From Hydrogenophaga taeniospiralis CCUG 15921 (GTDB lineage: Bacteria; Pseudomonadota; Gammaproteobacteria; Burkholderiales; Burkholderiaceae_C): DNA of 64,000 nt. Below the pieces are notes generated by a model. The model did no database searches. It was not told where the DNA came from and saw nothing but the letters and a program-made list of their open reading frames with translations. The position numbers were made by a program, and so were the translations under genes. The DNA lies in contig NZ_BCWR01000007.1 of NCBI RefSeq assembly GCF_001592305.1, forward strand, positions 53,611 to 117,610, written 5' to 3'. Within the stretch, counting starts at the first letter, position 1. The number at the start of each line of letters is the position of its first letter. This document shows, one piece after another, positions 33,064 through 41,846 of the stretch.

Positions 33064-33663
33064 ATGACGTCTTCCCTTGTGTTCTCGGTGCCAACGGCGC
33101 GGCGTGTGCCGGCCTGGCTGGGTGTGGGTGCCGTGGGGGTGGCGCTGTTGATCGCCTGTGGTGGCGGCGGTGGGTCTGACGCCCCGGGGTCCGATCCGTC
33201 CGCCAGCGGTCTGCTGCCGCTGGACGCCAGCACCAGTTGTGATCTGCCCGATTTCCAGGCGGCCCTGCTCCGGCAGGTCAACGCGGCCAGGGCCCGCGCG
33301 CGCAGCTGTGGCTCGACGGCCCTGCCGGCGGTGCCGCCGCTGGCCTGGGATGCGCGCCTGTTTTCAGCGGCGGCCCGCCATTCGACCGACATGGCGGTGC
33401 ACGACTATTTTTCGCACACCGGGCGCGACGGTCGAACCGTCGACCAGCGCGTGCTGGCCGAGGGCTACGCCTGGACCTCGGTGGGGGAGAACATCGCCGC
33501 CGGTCCGCCGTCCGTCCCGGCCGTGGTGGCGGGTTGGCTGGACAGCCCCGGCCATTGCAGCAACCTCATGCGTGCGGGGTACGTGCACGTGGGTGTGGCC
33601 TGCGTCCAGCGCAGCGGCAGCACCTACGGCCGCTACTGGACGATGGTGCTGGCGCGTCCTTGA
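33064..33663 (+). CDS. CAP-domain (SCP/YkwD-like) lipoprotein
   Basis: A 199-residue lipoprotein with lipobox LIAC-G at about residue 32, followed by a Gly/Ser/Asp linker, then a CAP domain (about 60-199): LLRQVNAARARARSCG, LAWDARLFSAAARHSTDMA, YFSHTGRDGRTVDQRVLAEGY, SVGENIAAGPPS, WLDSPGHCSNLMR, and the C-terminal YWTMVLARP. The His and Glu of the CAP cavity (HSTDMA, GENIA) are present. Three cysteines in the domain suggest a disulfide. Bacterial CAP proteins have no single known role. It is transcribed away from the paa operon. Confidence 0.88.
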   Translation: MTSSLVFSVPTARRVPAWLGVGAVGVALLIACGGGGGSDAPGSDPSASGLLPLDASTSCDLPDFQAALLRQVNAARARARSCGSTALPAVPPLAWDARLFSAAARHSTDMAVHDYFSHTGRDGRTVDQRVLAEGYAWTSVGENIAAGPPSVPAVVAGWLDSPGHCSNLMRAGYVHVGVACVQRSGSTYGRYWTMVLARP

Positions 33664-33678
33664 GGCGCCGGGCGCGAC

Positions 33679-34593
33679 TCAGCCGCCCGTATCCAGCGAC
33701 TGGGACTTGCCCCGACCACGCCCCAGAATCGCCAGCAATTGCGGCAGCGCTGCCTGCAGCGCGGCCTTGAGCGTGTGCGGTGGGTTGATGACGAACATGC
33801 CGCTGGCGGTCAGGCCAGGGCGGTCGTCCGGGCCGTGCGTCGGGTCCTGCCCGATCGCCAGCGTGGCATGCAGCCAGGGCCGTTGCGCCTGGTTGGCCAG
33901 GGTCTTGAGGCGGCGCGGCAGGTCGTGCGCCTCCGGGCGCGGAATGATCGGGTACCAGACCAGGTAGGTGCCGGTCGGGAAGCGGCGGATGAGTTCCTGT
34001 ATGCAGGCGCTCACTTTCCCGTAGTCGCTCTTGATCTCGTAGCTGGGGTCGATCAGCACCAGGGCCCGCTTGGAGCCAGTGGCCGACGGGGGCGGGGGCA
34101 GCAGCGGCTTGACGCCCTCGAAACCGTCCTGCAGGGCCACCGCGATCTGCCGACCGGCTTCGAGCTGGCCGATGTTGGCCGACAGGGTGCGGCTGTCGGT
34201 GGGGTGCAGCTCGAACAACTTGAGCCGGTCGCGCGATTCGGTGCGCAGCAGGGAATGCATGACGAAGGGCGAACCCGGGTAGACACGCAACAAGCCCGAG
34301 GGGTTGAAGCTGGCGATCAGGTCCAGGTAGTCGTCCAGCGCCGGCGCGGCGGCCACGGGTTCAGCACCTGCCGGGCGCAGCGCCGCCATCAGCTTGACCA
34401 CACCGTCCTTGGCCTCGCCGCCGGTTTCGGTGTAGTCGCCGTCCAGCCGGTACAGCCCGGCACCCGCGTGGGTGTCGATCAGCGTGATGCCGGCCTCTTT
34501 CTGCATCAGATGGCGCAGCGTGGCGATCAGGGTGGTGTGTTTGAGCACGTCGGCGTGGTTGCCGGCGTGGAAGGCGTGTCGGTAACTGAACAT
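33679..34593 (-). CDS. rlmJ: 23S rRNA (adenine-2030-N6)-methyltransferase
   Basis: A 304-residue protein of the RlmJ/YhiR family (E. coli 280) that methylates A2030 of 23S rRNA. Seen: MFSYRHAFHAGNHADVLKH at the start, which fixes the ATG at 34593, IDTHAGAGLY (SAM motif) and the catalytic motif IV region LVLIDPSYEIKSDY. E. coli has DPPY there; the second Pro is Ser here, which is unusual for the N6-adenine D/N-PP-Y/F signature. The start lies 230 bases from the divergent rplM gene. Confidence 0.9.
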   Translation of the reverse strand: MFSYRHAFHAGNHADVLKHTTLIATLRHLMQKEAGITLIDTHAGAGLYRLDGDYTETGGEAKDGVVKLMAALRPAGAEPVAAAPALDDYLDLIASFNPSGLLRVYPGSPFVMHSLLRTESRDRLKLFELHPTDSRTLSANIGQLEAGRQIAVALQDGFEGVKPLLPPPPSATGSKRALVLIDPSYEIKSDYGKVSACIQELIRRFPTGTYLVWYPIIPRPEAHDLPRRLKTLANQAQRPWLHATLAIGQDPTHGPDDRPGLTASGMFVINPPHTLKAALQAALPQLLAILGRGRGKSQSLDTGG

Positions 34594-34646
34594 GCGTCGA
34601 TGGTAGCGCCCCGGACGCCGATGAGAGACAAAACTTGCCGCCGCGC

Positions 34647-34676
34647 TTGCCAGCAGCGGCGGTAATTTCGTACAAT
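34647..34676 (+). promoter_or_regulatory. Promoter of rplM-rpsI
   Basis: TTGCCA (34647-34652) and TACAAT (34671-34676) are spaced by 18 bases, a good sigma-70 promoter. The start would be near 34683, giving a leader of about 140 bases. Confidence 0.6.
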
Positions 34677-34682
34677 GGAGGG

Positions 34683-34823
34683 CTTCGCAGCGAAACGCAT
34701 GGCTCCGCGACGAAGACCGCGCACCGGGCAACCGGGGTGCAAAGCCCCACCTAAGAGTGTTCCGACAGAGAACAACCGACCGTGGAAAAGAGCCGCCAAA
34801 CCACTTCTTTGAAGAGAAAACTC
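34683..34823 (+). promoter_or_regulatory. Structured 5' leader of rplM-rpsI
   Basis: The leader holds a hairpin at 34721-34740: GCACC and GGGTGC arms with an inner GG/CC pair around a GCAA tetraloop and a bulge. A second pairing, GGCTTCGCAGCG with CGCATGGCTCCGCGACGAAG, is possible upstream. In E. coli the L13-S9 operon is autoregulated by L13 binding its leader; whether this fold is homologous was not checked. Confidence 0.4.
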
Positions 34824-35255
34824 ATGACCAAAACGTTCAGCGCCAAACCCGCTGACGTGACGCACGAGTGGTTTGTGATTGACGCGACCGACAAGGTCCT
34901 CGGACGAGTTGCCAGTGAAGTGGCTCTCCGTTTGCGCGGCAAACACAAGGCCATTTACACGCCTCACGTCGATACCGGTGACTTCATCGTCATCATCAAC
35001 GCGTCCAAGATCCGCGTCACGGGCACCAAGTCCCTCGACAAGATTTACTACCGCCACTCCGGCTACCCGGGCGGTATCTACGCCACCAACTTCCGCGACA
35101 TGCAGGCCAAGCACCCTGGCCGCGCGCTCGAGAAGGCCGTCAAGGGCATGCTGCCCAAGGGTCCTCTGGGCTACGCCATGATCAAGAAGCTCAAGGTGTA
35201 CGGCGGTGCAGAGCACCCGCACACCGCCCAACAGCCACAAGTGCTGGAACTCTAA
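34824..35255 (+). CDS. rplM: 50S ribosomal protein L13
   Basis: A 143-residue L13, the normal length (E. coli 142). Seen: [27 protein letters not shown] split over the conserved N-terminal core, [16 protein letters not shown], and the [13 protein letters not shown] motif as [19 protein letters not shown]. Codon use is less GC-extreme than its neighbours, as expected for a highly expressed gene. rpsI follows after 12 bases. Confidence 0.98.
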   Translation: MTKTFSAKPADVTHEWFVIDATDKVLGRVASEVALRLRGKHKAIYTPHVDTGDFIVIINASKIRVTGTKSLDKIYYRHSGYPGGIYATNFRDMQAKHPGRALEKAVKGMLPKGPLGYAMIKKLKVYGGAEHPHTAQQPQVLEL

Positions 35256-35267
35256 AGGAGCCTTGAG

Positions 35268-35660
35268 ATGATTGGTGAATGGAACAATGGCACCGGCCGT
35301 CGCAAATCCAGCGTCGCCCGTGTGTTTCTGAAAAAAGGCTCCGGCCAGATCGTGGTCAACGGCAAGGACATCCAGTCCTACTTCGGCCGCGAAACCTCCA
35401 TCATGATCGCCAAGCAGCCGCTGATGCTGACCAACCACGCCGAAACCTTCGACGTGATGGTCAACGTGCACGGTGGTGGCGAGTCCGGCCAGGCCGGTGC
35501 GGTGCGCCACGGTATCACCCGCGCCCTGATCGATTACGACGCAACGCTCAAGCCGGAGCTGTCCAACGCCGGTTTCGTCACGCGCGATGCCCGTGAAGTC
35601 GAGCGCAAGAAGGTCGGTCTGCGTTCCGCACGCCGCGCCAAGCAGTTCAGCAAGCGTTAA
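35268..35660 (+). CDS. rpsI: 30S ribosomal protein S9
   Basis: A 130-residue S9, the usual length. Seen: [19 protein letters not shown], the KQPLMLTNH segment, [17 protein letters not shown], and the basic tail [17 protein letters not shown] that reaches the P-site tRNA. AAAGGAG lies just upstream of the ATG. It forms the classic rplM-rpsI operon and is followed by a terminator. Confidence 0.98.
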   Translation: MIGEWNNGTGRRKSSVARVFLKKGSGQIVVNGKDIQSYFGRETSIMIAKQPLMLTNHAETFDVMVNVHGGGESGQAGAVRHGITRALIDYDATLKPELSNAGFVTRDAREVERKKVGLRSARRAKQFSKR

Positions 35661-35684
35661 CGCGCCTGGCTCCTGTCGCAAAAG

Positions 35685-35716
35685 CCGCCCACAAGTTCGT
35701 CTTGGGGCGGTTTTTT
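35685..35716 (+). terminator. Intrinsic terminator after rpsI
   Basis: CCGCCC-(A)-CAAG pairs with CTTG-GGGCGG (one bulged A) around a TTCGT loop, followed by six T. It ends the rplM-rpsI transcript. Confidence 0.85.
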
Positions 35717-35767
35717 GCTTTTGAGGGCCCCTTGTGGGCGTCTGAATCGTTCGTTAGAGGTGAGTGA

Positions 35768-36475
35768 ATGCGGTTTCGCCTGTTGCGCAGACGGTTGACG
35801 GTGAGCGCCCCCCGGGTCTCGGTGCGCAGCGCCCTGCCGTGGCCGTTTCGCTGGCTCCTGGGGGCCGTGGTCCTGGGTTTTTCCGGCGCGCTGGCGCTGT
35901 GGGCCTTCGAGTTCGGCAAGGACATTGCCGGTCTGGACCGCAACGCCAAGCAGGAACTGCAACAGCTGCGCGCCGAAGTGCAGGTGCTGCGGGCCGAACT
36001 GGGCAAGGCGCAGTCCGTGTCCAACACGTCCGAAAGCCTGCTCACGGCCGAAAAGGCCGCCCAGGCGCAGCTCATGCTGCAGATCCGCCAGCTCGAGGCC
36101 GACAACCAGGTCTTGCGCAGCGATCTGGGCTTCTTTGAGCGCCTCATTCCGGGTTCGGGCACGAACGCCTTGAGCATCCGTGGCCTGCAGGTGGAGCGCG
36201 TGGCAGAAGGGCAGCTCAAATGGCAGGCGCTCATGATCCAGGCCATGAAAAACGCCCCCGACTTCCGGGGCACGCTGGAAATCACCTTTGCCGGCACGCT
36301 GGACGGCAAGCCCTGGGCCACGACCCAGGCGCCGCAGCCTCAACCGGTCCTGATCCAGAGCTACCTACGCCAGGAGGGGCTGGTGGATGTGCCGGTTCAG
36401 GCCGTGGTAAAAACCGTCACCGCCAAGATCCTGCAAGGAGGCGCGGTGAAGTCGGTGCAAACCCTCAAGCTTTGA
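35768..36475 (+). CDS. DUF6776-like membrane protein with coiled coil
   Basis: A 235-residue protein: basic N-terminus, one transmembrane helix (about 28-47, WLLGAVVLGFSGALALWAF), a coiled coil (about 55-120, with heptad-like QLRAEVQVLRAEL and QLMLQIRQLEADNQVLRSDL), then a beta-rich periplasmic C-terminal domain (LSIRGLQVERVAEGQLKW, GTLEITFAGTLDGKPW). This layout matches the DUF6776 family of betaproteobacteria (assigned from memory). A bactofilin gene follows after 37 bases, so the pair may work in cell-envelope morphogenesis. Confidence 0.75.
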   Translation: MRFRLLRRRLTVSAPRVSVRSALPWPFRWLLGAVVLGFSGALALWAFEFGKDIAGLDRNAKQELQQLRAEVQVLRAELGKAQSVSNTSESLLTAEKAAQAQLMLQIRQLEADNQVLRSDLGFFERLIPGSGTNALSIRGLQVERVAEGQLKWQALMIQAMKNAPDFRGTLEITFAGTLDGKPWATTQAPQPQPVLIQSYLRQEGLVDVPVQAVVKTVTAKILQGGAVKSVQTLKL

Positions 36476-36512
36476 GCTTTGAATAACCATTAGTCGTCTG
36501 GAGCATTTCCCT

Positions 36513-36914
36513 ATGTTTGGCAAGAAGAAGCAGCCACCCATCAAAAGCCTGATCGCGCATGGCACCCGCATCGAAGGCAACGTCCTGTTCCACGACGGCC
36601 TGCGGGTCGACGGTGAGGTGGTGGGCGACATCCGCGCCAGCGACGCGCAGCCCAGCATCCTGGTGGTGAGTGAAACAGCCAGCGCCACCGGCCAGATCCA
36701 CGCGGACCACGTCATCATCAACGGCACCGTCAAGGGCCCCGTGTTTGCCTACGATCTGCTGGAACTCCAGCCCAAGGCTCGCATCGAGGGGGATGTGTCG
36801 TACAAGTCGCTGGAGATGCACCAGGGCGCCACCATCTCCGGCCAGCTCAAACCCATGGCCGGTGGTGGGATTGAGGAAAAACCCCCACTGAAGCTGGCGG
36901 CAAACAACGGCTGA
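36513..36914 (+). CDS. Bactofilin (polymer-forming cytoskeletal protein)
   Basis: A 133-residue bactofilin: short basic N-terminus MFGKKKQPPIKSLI that can bind membrane, then a repetitive beta-helix core (IAHGTRIEGNVLFHDGLRVDGEVVGDI, ASATGQIHADHVIINGTVKGPV, LLELQPKARIEGDVSYKSLEMHQG split over rungs) and a Pro-rich tail. Bactofilins polymerise without nucleotide and often localise cell-wall enzymes. An M23 peptidase gene lies 550 bases away on the other strand, a pairing seen in many bacteria. Confidence 0.93.
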   Translation: MFGKKKQPPIKSLIAHGTRIEGNVLFHDGLRVDGEVVGDIRASDAQPSILVVSETASATGQIHADHVIINGTVKGPVFAYDLLELQPKARIEGDVSYKSLEMHQGATISGQLKPMAGGGIEEKPPLKLAANNG

Positions 36915-37027
36915 GCACATTCCCGAGCGATTTGCTATAGCATTCAGATTCCGGTGGATGGTCGACATTCACACCACCATTTCCCGTGTGCGGGCCCACC
37001 CGCCACAACCACGACACGAGGTGATCC

Positions 37028-37393
37028 ATGAGCGCAGTGGCCGACAACATCCAGACCGAAATGCCAGCCCCGCTGGTCTTCACGGACAGCGCTGCGGCCA
37101 AGGTGGCCGAGCTGGTGGCTGAAGAGGGCAATCCCGACCTGAAGTTGCGCGTGTTCGTGCAAGGTGGGGGCTGCTCTGGCTTCCAGTACGGCTTCACGTT
37201 TGACGAAGTGGTCAACGACGACGACACCACCATGACGAAGAATGGCGTGTCGCTGTTGATCGATGCGATGAGCTACCAGTACCTGGTGGGCGCCGAGATC
37301 GACTACAAGGAAGACTTGGAAGGTGCCCAGTTCGTGATCAAGAACCCCAACGCCAACACCACCTGCGGGTGCGGTTCGAGCTTCAGCGTCTGA
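37028..37393 (+). CDS. erpA: Iron-sulfur cluster insertion protein ErpA
   Basis: A 121-residue A-type carrier protein. The three cluster-binding cysteines are present: [11 protein letters not shown] and the C-terminal [11 protein letters not shown]. The N-terminal acidic extension before FTDSAAAKV and the YLVGAEIDY segment fit ErpA rather than IscA. It supplies 4Fe-4S clusters to targets such as IspG/H and respiratory enzymes; the formate dehydrogenase of this window needs several. No isc genes are adjacent. A bidirectional terminator follows. Confidence 0.93.
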   Translation: MSAVADNIQTEMPAPLVFTDSAAAKVAELVAEEGNPDLKLRVFVQGGGCSGFQYGFTFDEVVNDDDTTMTKNGVSLLIDAMSYQYLVGAEIDYKEDLEGAQFVIKNPNANTTCGCGSSFSV

Positions 37394-37408
37394 AGCGGGG
37401 TTGCCGGA

Positions 37409-37445
37409 CAACAAAAAGGGGAGCCACTGGCTCCCCTTTTTGTTG
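37409..37445. terminator. Bidirectional intrinsic terminator between erpA and the M23 peptidase gene
   Basis: A perfect 17-pair stem: CAACAAAAAGGGGAGCC and GGCTCCCCTTTTTGTTG around a 3-base loop. A-run and T-run flank a GC core on both strands, so it can terminate the convergent transcripts from both sides. Confidence 0.92.
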
Positions 37446-37459
37446 GTCTGGAACAGGCC

Positions 37460-38797
37460 CTATTCGGCGCTGGCCTGTTCGATGGTGGCCGCCGCGTCCA
37501 GATGCAGACGCTGGGCCTGCGCCACCGCATCGAACTGCGAGCGCAGTGCCGGACTCAGCGGGACGGTTTCACTGCGGCGTGCGACTTCCAGCGGGTCCTG
37601 GTGCACGCCACGGTCGCGGAATTCGAAATGCAGGTGGGGCCCGGTGGACGCACCCGTGGAACCCACGGCGCCCACACGTTCACCCTGTTCCACCTGCTGA
37701 CCGCGCCTGACGTCGATGCGGCTCAGGTGCGCGTACAAGGTGGACTTGTTGTCCCGGTGGCTGATTTCGATCACGTTGCCATAGCCGCGCTGCCATCCCG
37801 CAAAACTGACCACGCCGTCGCTGATGGTGCGAACCGGTGTGCCACTGGGTGCGGCATAGTCCACGCCGAGGTGGGCTTTCTGCCTGCCGGAGATGGGGTG
37901 GAAGCGCATGCCGTAGCCGCTGCTCACGCGGGTGAACTCCAGAGGAGAACTCAGGAAGGTCTTGCGGGAGCTTTGCCCGTCAAAACCGTAGTAGGCCCCT
38001 TTTTGGCCGGGGGCCTCAAACCACACCGCCTCGTGCGCGCGTTCCTGGTTGACGAACACCGCGCTGAGCACCCGGCCCGCGCGCAGGCTTTCGCCATCGG
38101 CCTCCAGGCTTTCGTACACCACGCTGAAGCGGTCGCCCTGGCGCAGATCGCGCCGGAAATCGATGTCGGAGCCAAAAATCTCCGCCAGTTGCACGGCCAC
38201 GTTCTCGGGCAGGCCCGCTTCATCGGTTGCCGCGAACAACGAGCTGCGGATCACGCCACCGGCGAGCTTGGTGCTGGCGACCAGCGCACCGGTTTCGACC
38301 CGGGCGGACAGGCCATCGGCACCCGGCTCGATCACCAGGCGGTGGAACACCCGCCCCTCGTCCGGCAGCCAGCGCGCGCTCAGGCGCATCAGTTCCTGGC
38401 GGTCGTTGGTCTCGACCGTCACCAGTTTGCCGGTGCGCCCGCCAAAGAGCTGGCGCGCGGTCGGATCGTTGCGCAGGAATTCCGAGGCCGCCGCGTCCAG
38501 CACGCCCAGGCGTTGCAGCAGGCTTTGAGCGGTGTCGTCCCGGCGCACGGTGTCGCTGCGGTACAGGACAAAGGGAACGGCCGTGGCGGGCAGTTCCAGC
38601 GTCAGCGGCTCGGCGGCCAGGGCCTCGATCACCTGATGCACCGGCAGCGTGGCCGCGTCGGGGGCCATCGGTGCGATGCCGAATGCGGTGACACCGGTGC
38701 CCAACAGCAACAGACCGATGCCGGCCATGATGCGGCGGGGATGCCGGCCAAGGCTGGCGGCCAGACGTAGCGGGGCGGTGCGCGCCGCCAGGCTCAT
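37460..38797 (-). CDS. M23-family (LytM-like) peptidoglycan endopeptidase
   Basis: A 445-residue membrane-anchored protein. After a basic N-terminus and one helix (about 24-45, [19 protein letters not shown]) come an Opacity-associated/LysM-like periplasmic region and a C-terminal LytM domain (about 290-415) with [27 protein letters not shown] split over the H-x3-D zinc motif and GPHLHFEF (H-x-H). All zinc ligands are intact, so it should be an active D,D-endopeptidase rather than an EnvC-type activator. The start MSLAART at 38797 is chosen because it places the helix near the N-terminus. Divergent from tyrS. Confidence 0.9.
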   Translation of the reverse strand: MSLAARTAPLRLAASLGRHPRRIMAGIGLLLLGTGVTAFGIAPMAPDAATLPVHQVIEALAAEPLTLELPATAVPFVLYRSDTVRRDDTAQSLLQRLGVLDAAASEFLRNDPTARQLFGGRTGKLVTVETNDRQELMRLSARWLPDEGRVFHRLVIEPGADGLSARVETGALVASTKLAGGVIRSSLFAATDEAGLPENVAVQLAEIFGSDIDFRRDLRQGDRFSVVYESLEADGESLRAGRVLSAVFVNQERAHEAVWFEAPGQKGAYYGFDGQSSRKTFLSSPLEFTRVSSGYGMRFHPISGRQKAHLGVDYAAPSGTPVRTISDGVVSFAGWQRGYGNVIEISHRDNKSTLYAHLSRIDVRRGQQVEQGERVGAVGSTGASTGPHLHFEFRDRGVHQDPLEVARRSETVPLSPALRSQFDAVAQAQRLHLDAAATIEQASAE

Positions 38798-39022
38798 GGT
38801 GTCCAAGTTGGATGGTTTCAAGATACAGGTCCAGCGGGCGCGCCGCGTGAACGGCGCACAAAAATGGGGAAGAGAATCAGCGTTGGAGGTGGTGGTTCCC
38901 GCTGGCCGATCAACGGCAAGGGACACACTTTGTGCTGGCATGAATCATGCCAACTAGAATCCACGGTTCTGTCGATCAAAAGTATAGCCAGATCCAGGGC
39001 TGCAGCATCTGAAAAAACCCGT

Positions 39023-40285
39023 ATGAACACCCCCCAAAAAGACGGCAAAAGTTCTCAAAAACAGGCCCTTGTACCGGGTGAACTGACGGAAGGTGTGCGC
39101 GAGGCCCTGAGCGTGACGCTGCGCGGCTGCGAAGAACTCATTCCGCAGGACGACTGGGTGAAGAAACTGGCGCGGTCGGAGGCCACGGGCGTGCCGCTGC
39201 GCATCAAGTTGGGGCTGGACCCCACCGCGCCCGACATCCACATCGGCCACACCGTGGTGCTCAACAAGATGCGCCAGCTCCAGGACCTGGGGCATCAGGT
39301 GATTTTCCTGATCGGCGACTTCACCAGCCTGATCGGCGACCCCTCCGGTCGCAACAACACGCGCCCGCCGCTGACCCCCGAGCAGATCAAGGCCAATGCC
39401 GAGACCTACTACCGGCAGGCCAGCCTGGTGCTGGACCCGGCGAAGACCGAGATCCGCTACAACAGCGAGTGGAGCCTGCCGCTGGGGTCCATGGGCATGA
39501 TCCAGCTCGCGGCCAAGTACACCGTGGCGCGCATGATGGAGCGCAACGATTTCCACGACCGTTTTAAGGCCGGCACGCCGATCAGCGTGCACGAGTTCCT
39601 GTACCCGCTGATGCAGGGCTACGACTCGGTGGCCTTGAAGAGCGACCTGGAGCTCGGCGGCACCGACCAGAAGTTCAACCTGCTGATGGGGCGCCACCTG
39701 CAGCAGGAGTACGGCCAGGAGCCGCAATGCATCCTGACCATGCCGCTGCTCGAAGGCCTGGACGGCATCGAGAAGATGTCCAAGTCCAAGAACAACTACA
39801 TCGGCATCACCGAAGAAGCCAACACCATGTTCGCCAAGGTCCTGAGCATTTCGGACACGCTGATGTGGCGCTGGTACACGCTGCTGTCCTTCCGGTCTCT
39901 GGCCGAGATCGAGGCGCTGAAACAGGAGATCGACGGCGGGCGCAACCCCAAGGACGCCAAGGTGATGCTGGCCAAGGAAATCACCACCCGGTTCCACAGC
40001 GCTGCGGCGGCCGAAGCGGCCGAGCAGGACTTCATCAACCGCAGCAAGGGCGGTGTGCCCGACGAGATTCCCGAGGTGACGCTGCCGGGCGCGCCCATGG
40101 GCATCGGTGCGCTGTTGAAGGCGGCCGGTCTGGCGGCGTCGTCCAGTGAAGGCAACCGCTTGATCGACGGCGGCGGCGTGCGCATCGACGGCGTGGTGCT
40201 CAGTGACAAGGGTCTCCGGCTCGACGCCGGGTCGTACGTCGTTCAGGTGGGCAAACGCAAGTTCGCCCGTGTCAGTCTGGTGTGA
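39023..40285 (+). CDS. tyrS: Tyrosyl-tRNA synthetase
   Basis: A 420-residue class I aminoacyl-tRNA synthetase. The ATP signatures are [13 protein letters not shown] (HIGH) and [21 protein letters not shown] and the long form with GDPSGR mark the TyrZ-like bacterial subgroup found in betaproteobacteria. The C-terminal S4 domain (about 355-418, [13 protein letters not shown]) binds tRNA. The start MNTPQKDG follows the divergent region; no strong ribosome-binding site is seen. TAGAAT at 38955-38960 is a possible -10. dtd lies two genes downstream. Confidence 0.97.
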   Translation: MNTPQKDGKSSQKQALVPGELTEGVREALSVTLRGCEELIPQDDWVKKLARSEATGVPLRIKLGLDPTAPDIHIGHTVVLNKMRQLQDLGHQVIFLIGDFTSLIGDPSGRNNTRPPLTPEQIKANAETYYRQASLVLDPAKTEIRYNSEWSLPLGSMGMIQLAAKYTVARMMERNDFHDRFKAGTPISVHEFLYPLMQGYDSVALKSDLELGGTDQKFNLLMGRHLQQEYGQEPQCILTMPLLEGLDGIEKMSKSKNNYIGITEEANTMFAKVLSISDTLMWRWYTLLSFRSLAEIEALKQEIDGGRNPKDAKVMLAKEITTRFHSAAAAEAAEQDFINRSKGGVPDEIPEVTLPGAPMGIGALLKAAGLAASSSEGNRLIDGGGVRIDGVVLSDKGLRLDAGSYVVQVGKRKFARVSLV

Positions 40286-40399
40286 CGTGGCACTGGCCGG
40301 CCCGAAGCGCCGGCTGGCCAGGGCGTATCCTGGCGTTATGCCCCAGCCGTTGAACGCCGGAGGCCCCGCCTGTTCTTCCGATTCACAAGTGGTGCAGCC

Positions 40400-41320
40400 A
40401 TGATGATGCGATTCCTGACGCCCCAGCGCCTGTTGATGGCCTCCGTGGCGGTGGCGGTGATCACCATCACCCTCAAGACCCTGGCCTGGGTGATCACCGA
40501 CTCGGTGGGGCTGCTGTCCGACGCCATGGAGTCGCTGGTGAATTTGGCCAGCGCCATCTTCGGACTGGTGATGGTGACGATCGCGGCGCGTCCGGCGGAC
40601 GAGGACCATCCTTACGGTCACCACAAGGCCGAGTATTTTTCCTCCGGCTTCGAAGGCATCCTGATCATCGTGGCCGCGCTGGGCATCGTCTGGACGGCGC
40701 TGCTCCGCCTGCTTGACCCGCAGCCCATCGAGCAGGTGGGCTGGGGGCTGGCGCTGTCGGTGGCCAGCTCGGCGCTCAATGGCCTGCTGGCCTGGGTGAT
40801 GTTCCGCTCGGCCAAGCAACACCGCTCGATCGCGCTCGAAGCCGATGCGAAGCACCTGATCACCGACGTCTGGACCTCGGCCGGTGTGGTGATCGGCATT
40901 GGGCTGGTGCATTTCACCGACTGGCTCTGGCTGGACCCGGTGGTGGCCATCGGCGTGGCCTTGAACATCCTGAAAGAAGGCTTTCACCTGCTCTGGCGTT
41001 CGTCGCAGGGGCTGATGGACGAAGCGGTGGAGCCCGAGGTGATGGCCACGATCCAGCAGACGCTGGACGGGTTCGAGAGCCAGCGCGGCGAAACGGCCAT
41101 CATCCGTTTCGACCACGTGAGCACCCGCAAGGCCGGGCAACGCCGCTTCGTGGACCTGCACATGCACATGCCCGCGGCCTGGTCGCTCGGGCGCGCGGCG
41201 GCGGTGCGGGCCAGCGTAGAGCAGGCGCTCATGAGCGCGGTGCCAGGCCTGCGCGCCACCATCCAGCTGTTGCCCAGCGACGTGGAGGCGCATTTCGACG
41301 ATGAAAAGGATCTGATTTGA
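40400..41320 (+). CDS. Cation diffusion facilitator (CDF) metal/H+ antiporter
   Basis: A 306-residue CDF protein with six helices (about 10-215) and a cytoplasmic C-terminal domain. Seen: LLSDAMESLVNLAS in helix 2, HPYGHHKAEY in the following loop, and ALEADAKHLITDVWTS in helix 5, where H and D are the usual Zn/Fe-site residues. The C-terminal domain holds FDHVSTRKAGQRRFVDLHMHMP. Helix 2 has D-x3-(S)-x2-N instead of the D-x3-D of FieF, so metal choice (Zn, Co, Mn) is open. It sits between tyrS and dtd on the same strand. Confidence 0.9.
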   Translation: MMMRFLTPQRLLMASVAVAVITITLKTLAWVITDSVGLLSDAMESLVNLASAIFGLVMVTIAARPADEDHPYGHHKAEYFSSGFEGILIIVAALGIVWTALLRLLDPQPIEQVGWGLALSVASSALNGLLAWVMFRSAKQHRSIALEADAKHLITDVWTSAGVVIGIGLVHFTDWLWLDPVVAIGVALNILKEGFHLLWRSSQGLMDEAVEPEVMATIQQTLDGFESQRGETAIIRFDHVSTRKAGQRRFVDLHMHMPAAWSLGRAAAVRASVEQALMSAVPGLRATIQLLPSDVEAHFDDEKDLI

Positions 41321-41380
41321 AGCCCACCCCCGCCGCGCCCCCGGTTTGCTGCGCCGCGCGTTGCATTGGGGGCTGTTGAC

Positions 41381-41842
41381 ATGATCGCTTTGCTGCAACG
41401 CGTGAGCGAGGCCCGCGTGGTGATCGCTGGCGAGACGGTGGGCGAGATTGGTGCCGGGCTGCTGGTGCTGGTCTGCGCCGAACCCGACGACAACGAAGCC
41501 GTGGGCGAGAAGCTGCTGTCCAAGATCCTGAAGCTGCGCATTTTTTCCGATGACCAGGGCAAGATGAACCGCAGCGTGCAGGACGTGGGCGGCGGCCTGC
41601 TCATCGTCAGCCAGTTCACGCTGGCGGCCGACACCCGCAGCGGCAACCGGCCCGGTTTCACCGGTGCGGCGCCGCCGGCGTTGGGCGAGGCGCTCTACGA
41701 CGACTTTGTTGAAAAGGCTCGCGCGGCGCATCCCGAGGTGCAGACCGGCCGATTCGGTGCCGACATGCGGGTGCACCTCGTCAACGATGGCCCGGTGACG
41801 ATCCCGTTGCGCATGGCGCCGCCATCTTCTTCCCCACTGTGA
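41381..41842 (+). CDS. dtd: D-aminoacyl-tRNA deacylase
   Basis: A 153-residue DTD that removes D-amino acids, notably D-tyrosine, from tRNA. Both signatures are present: [17 protein letters not shown] (SQFTL) and NDGPVTIPL (Gly-cisPro motif). [13 protein letters not shown] is the canonical beginning and fixes the start at 41381. It lies near tyrS, a functional link: DTD edits the product of TyrS. Confidence 0.96.
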   Translation: MIALLQRVSEARVVIAGETVGEIGAGLLVLVCAEPDDNEAVGEKLLSKILKLRIFSDDQGKMNRSVQDVGGGLLIVSQFTLAADTRSGNRPGFTGAAPPALGEALYDDFVEKARAAHPEVQTGRFGADMRVHLVNDGPVTIPLRMAPPSSSPL

Positions 41843-41846
41843 ACCC

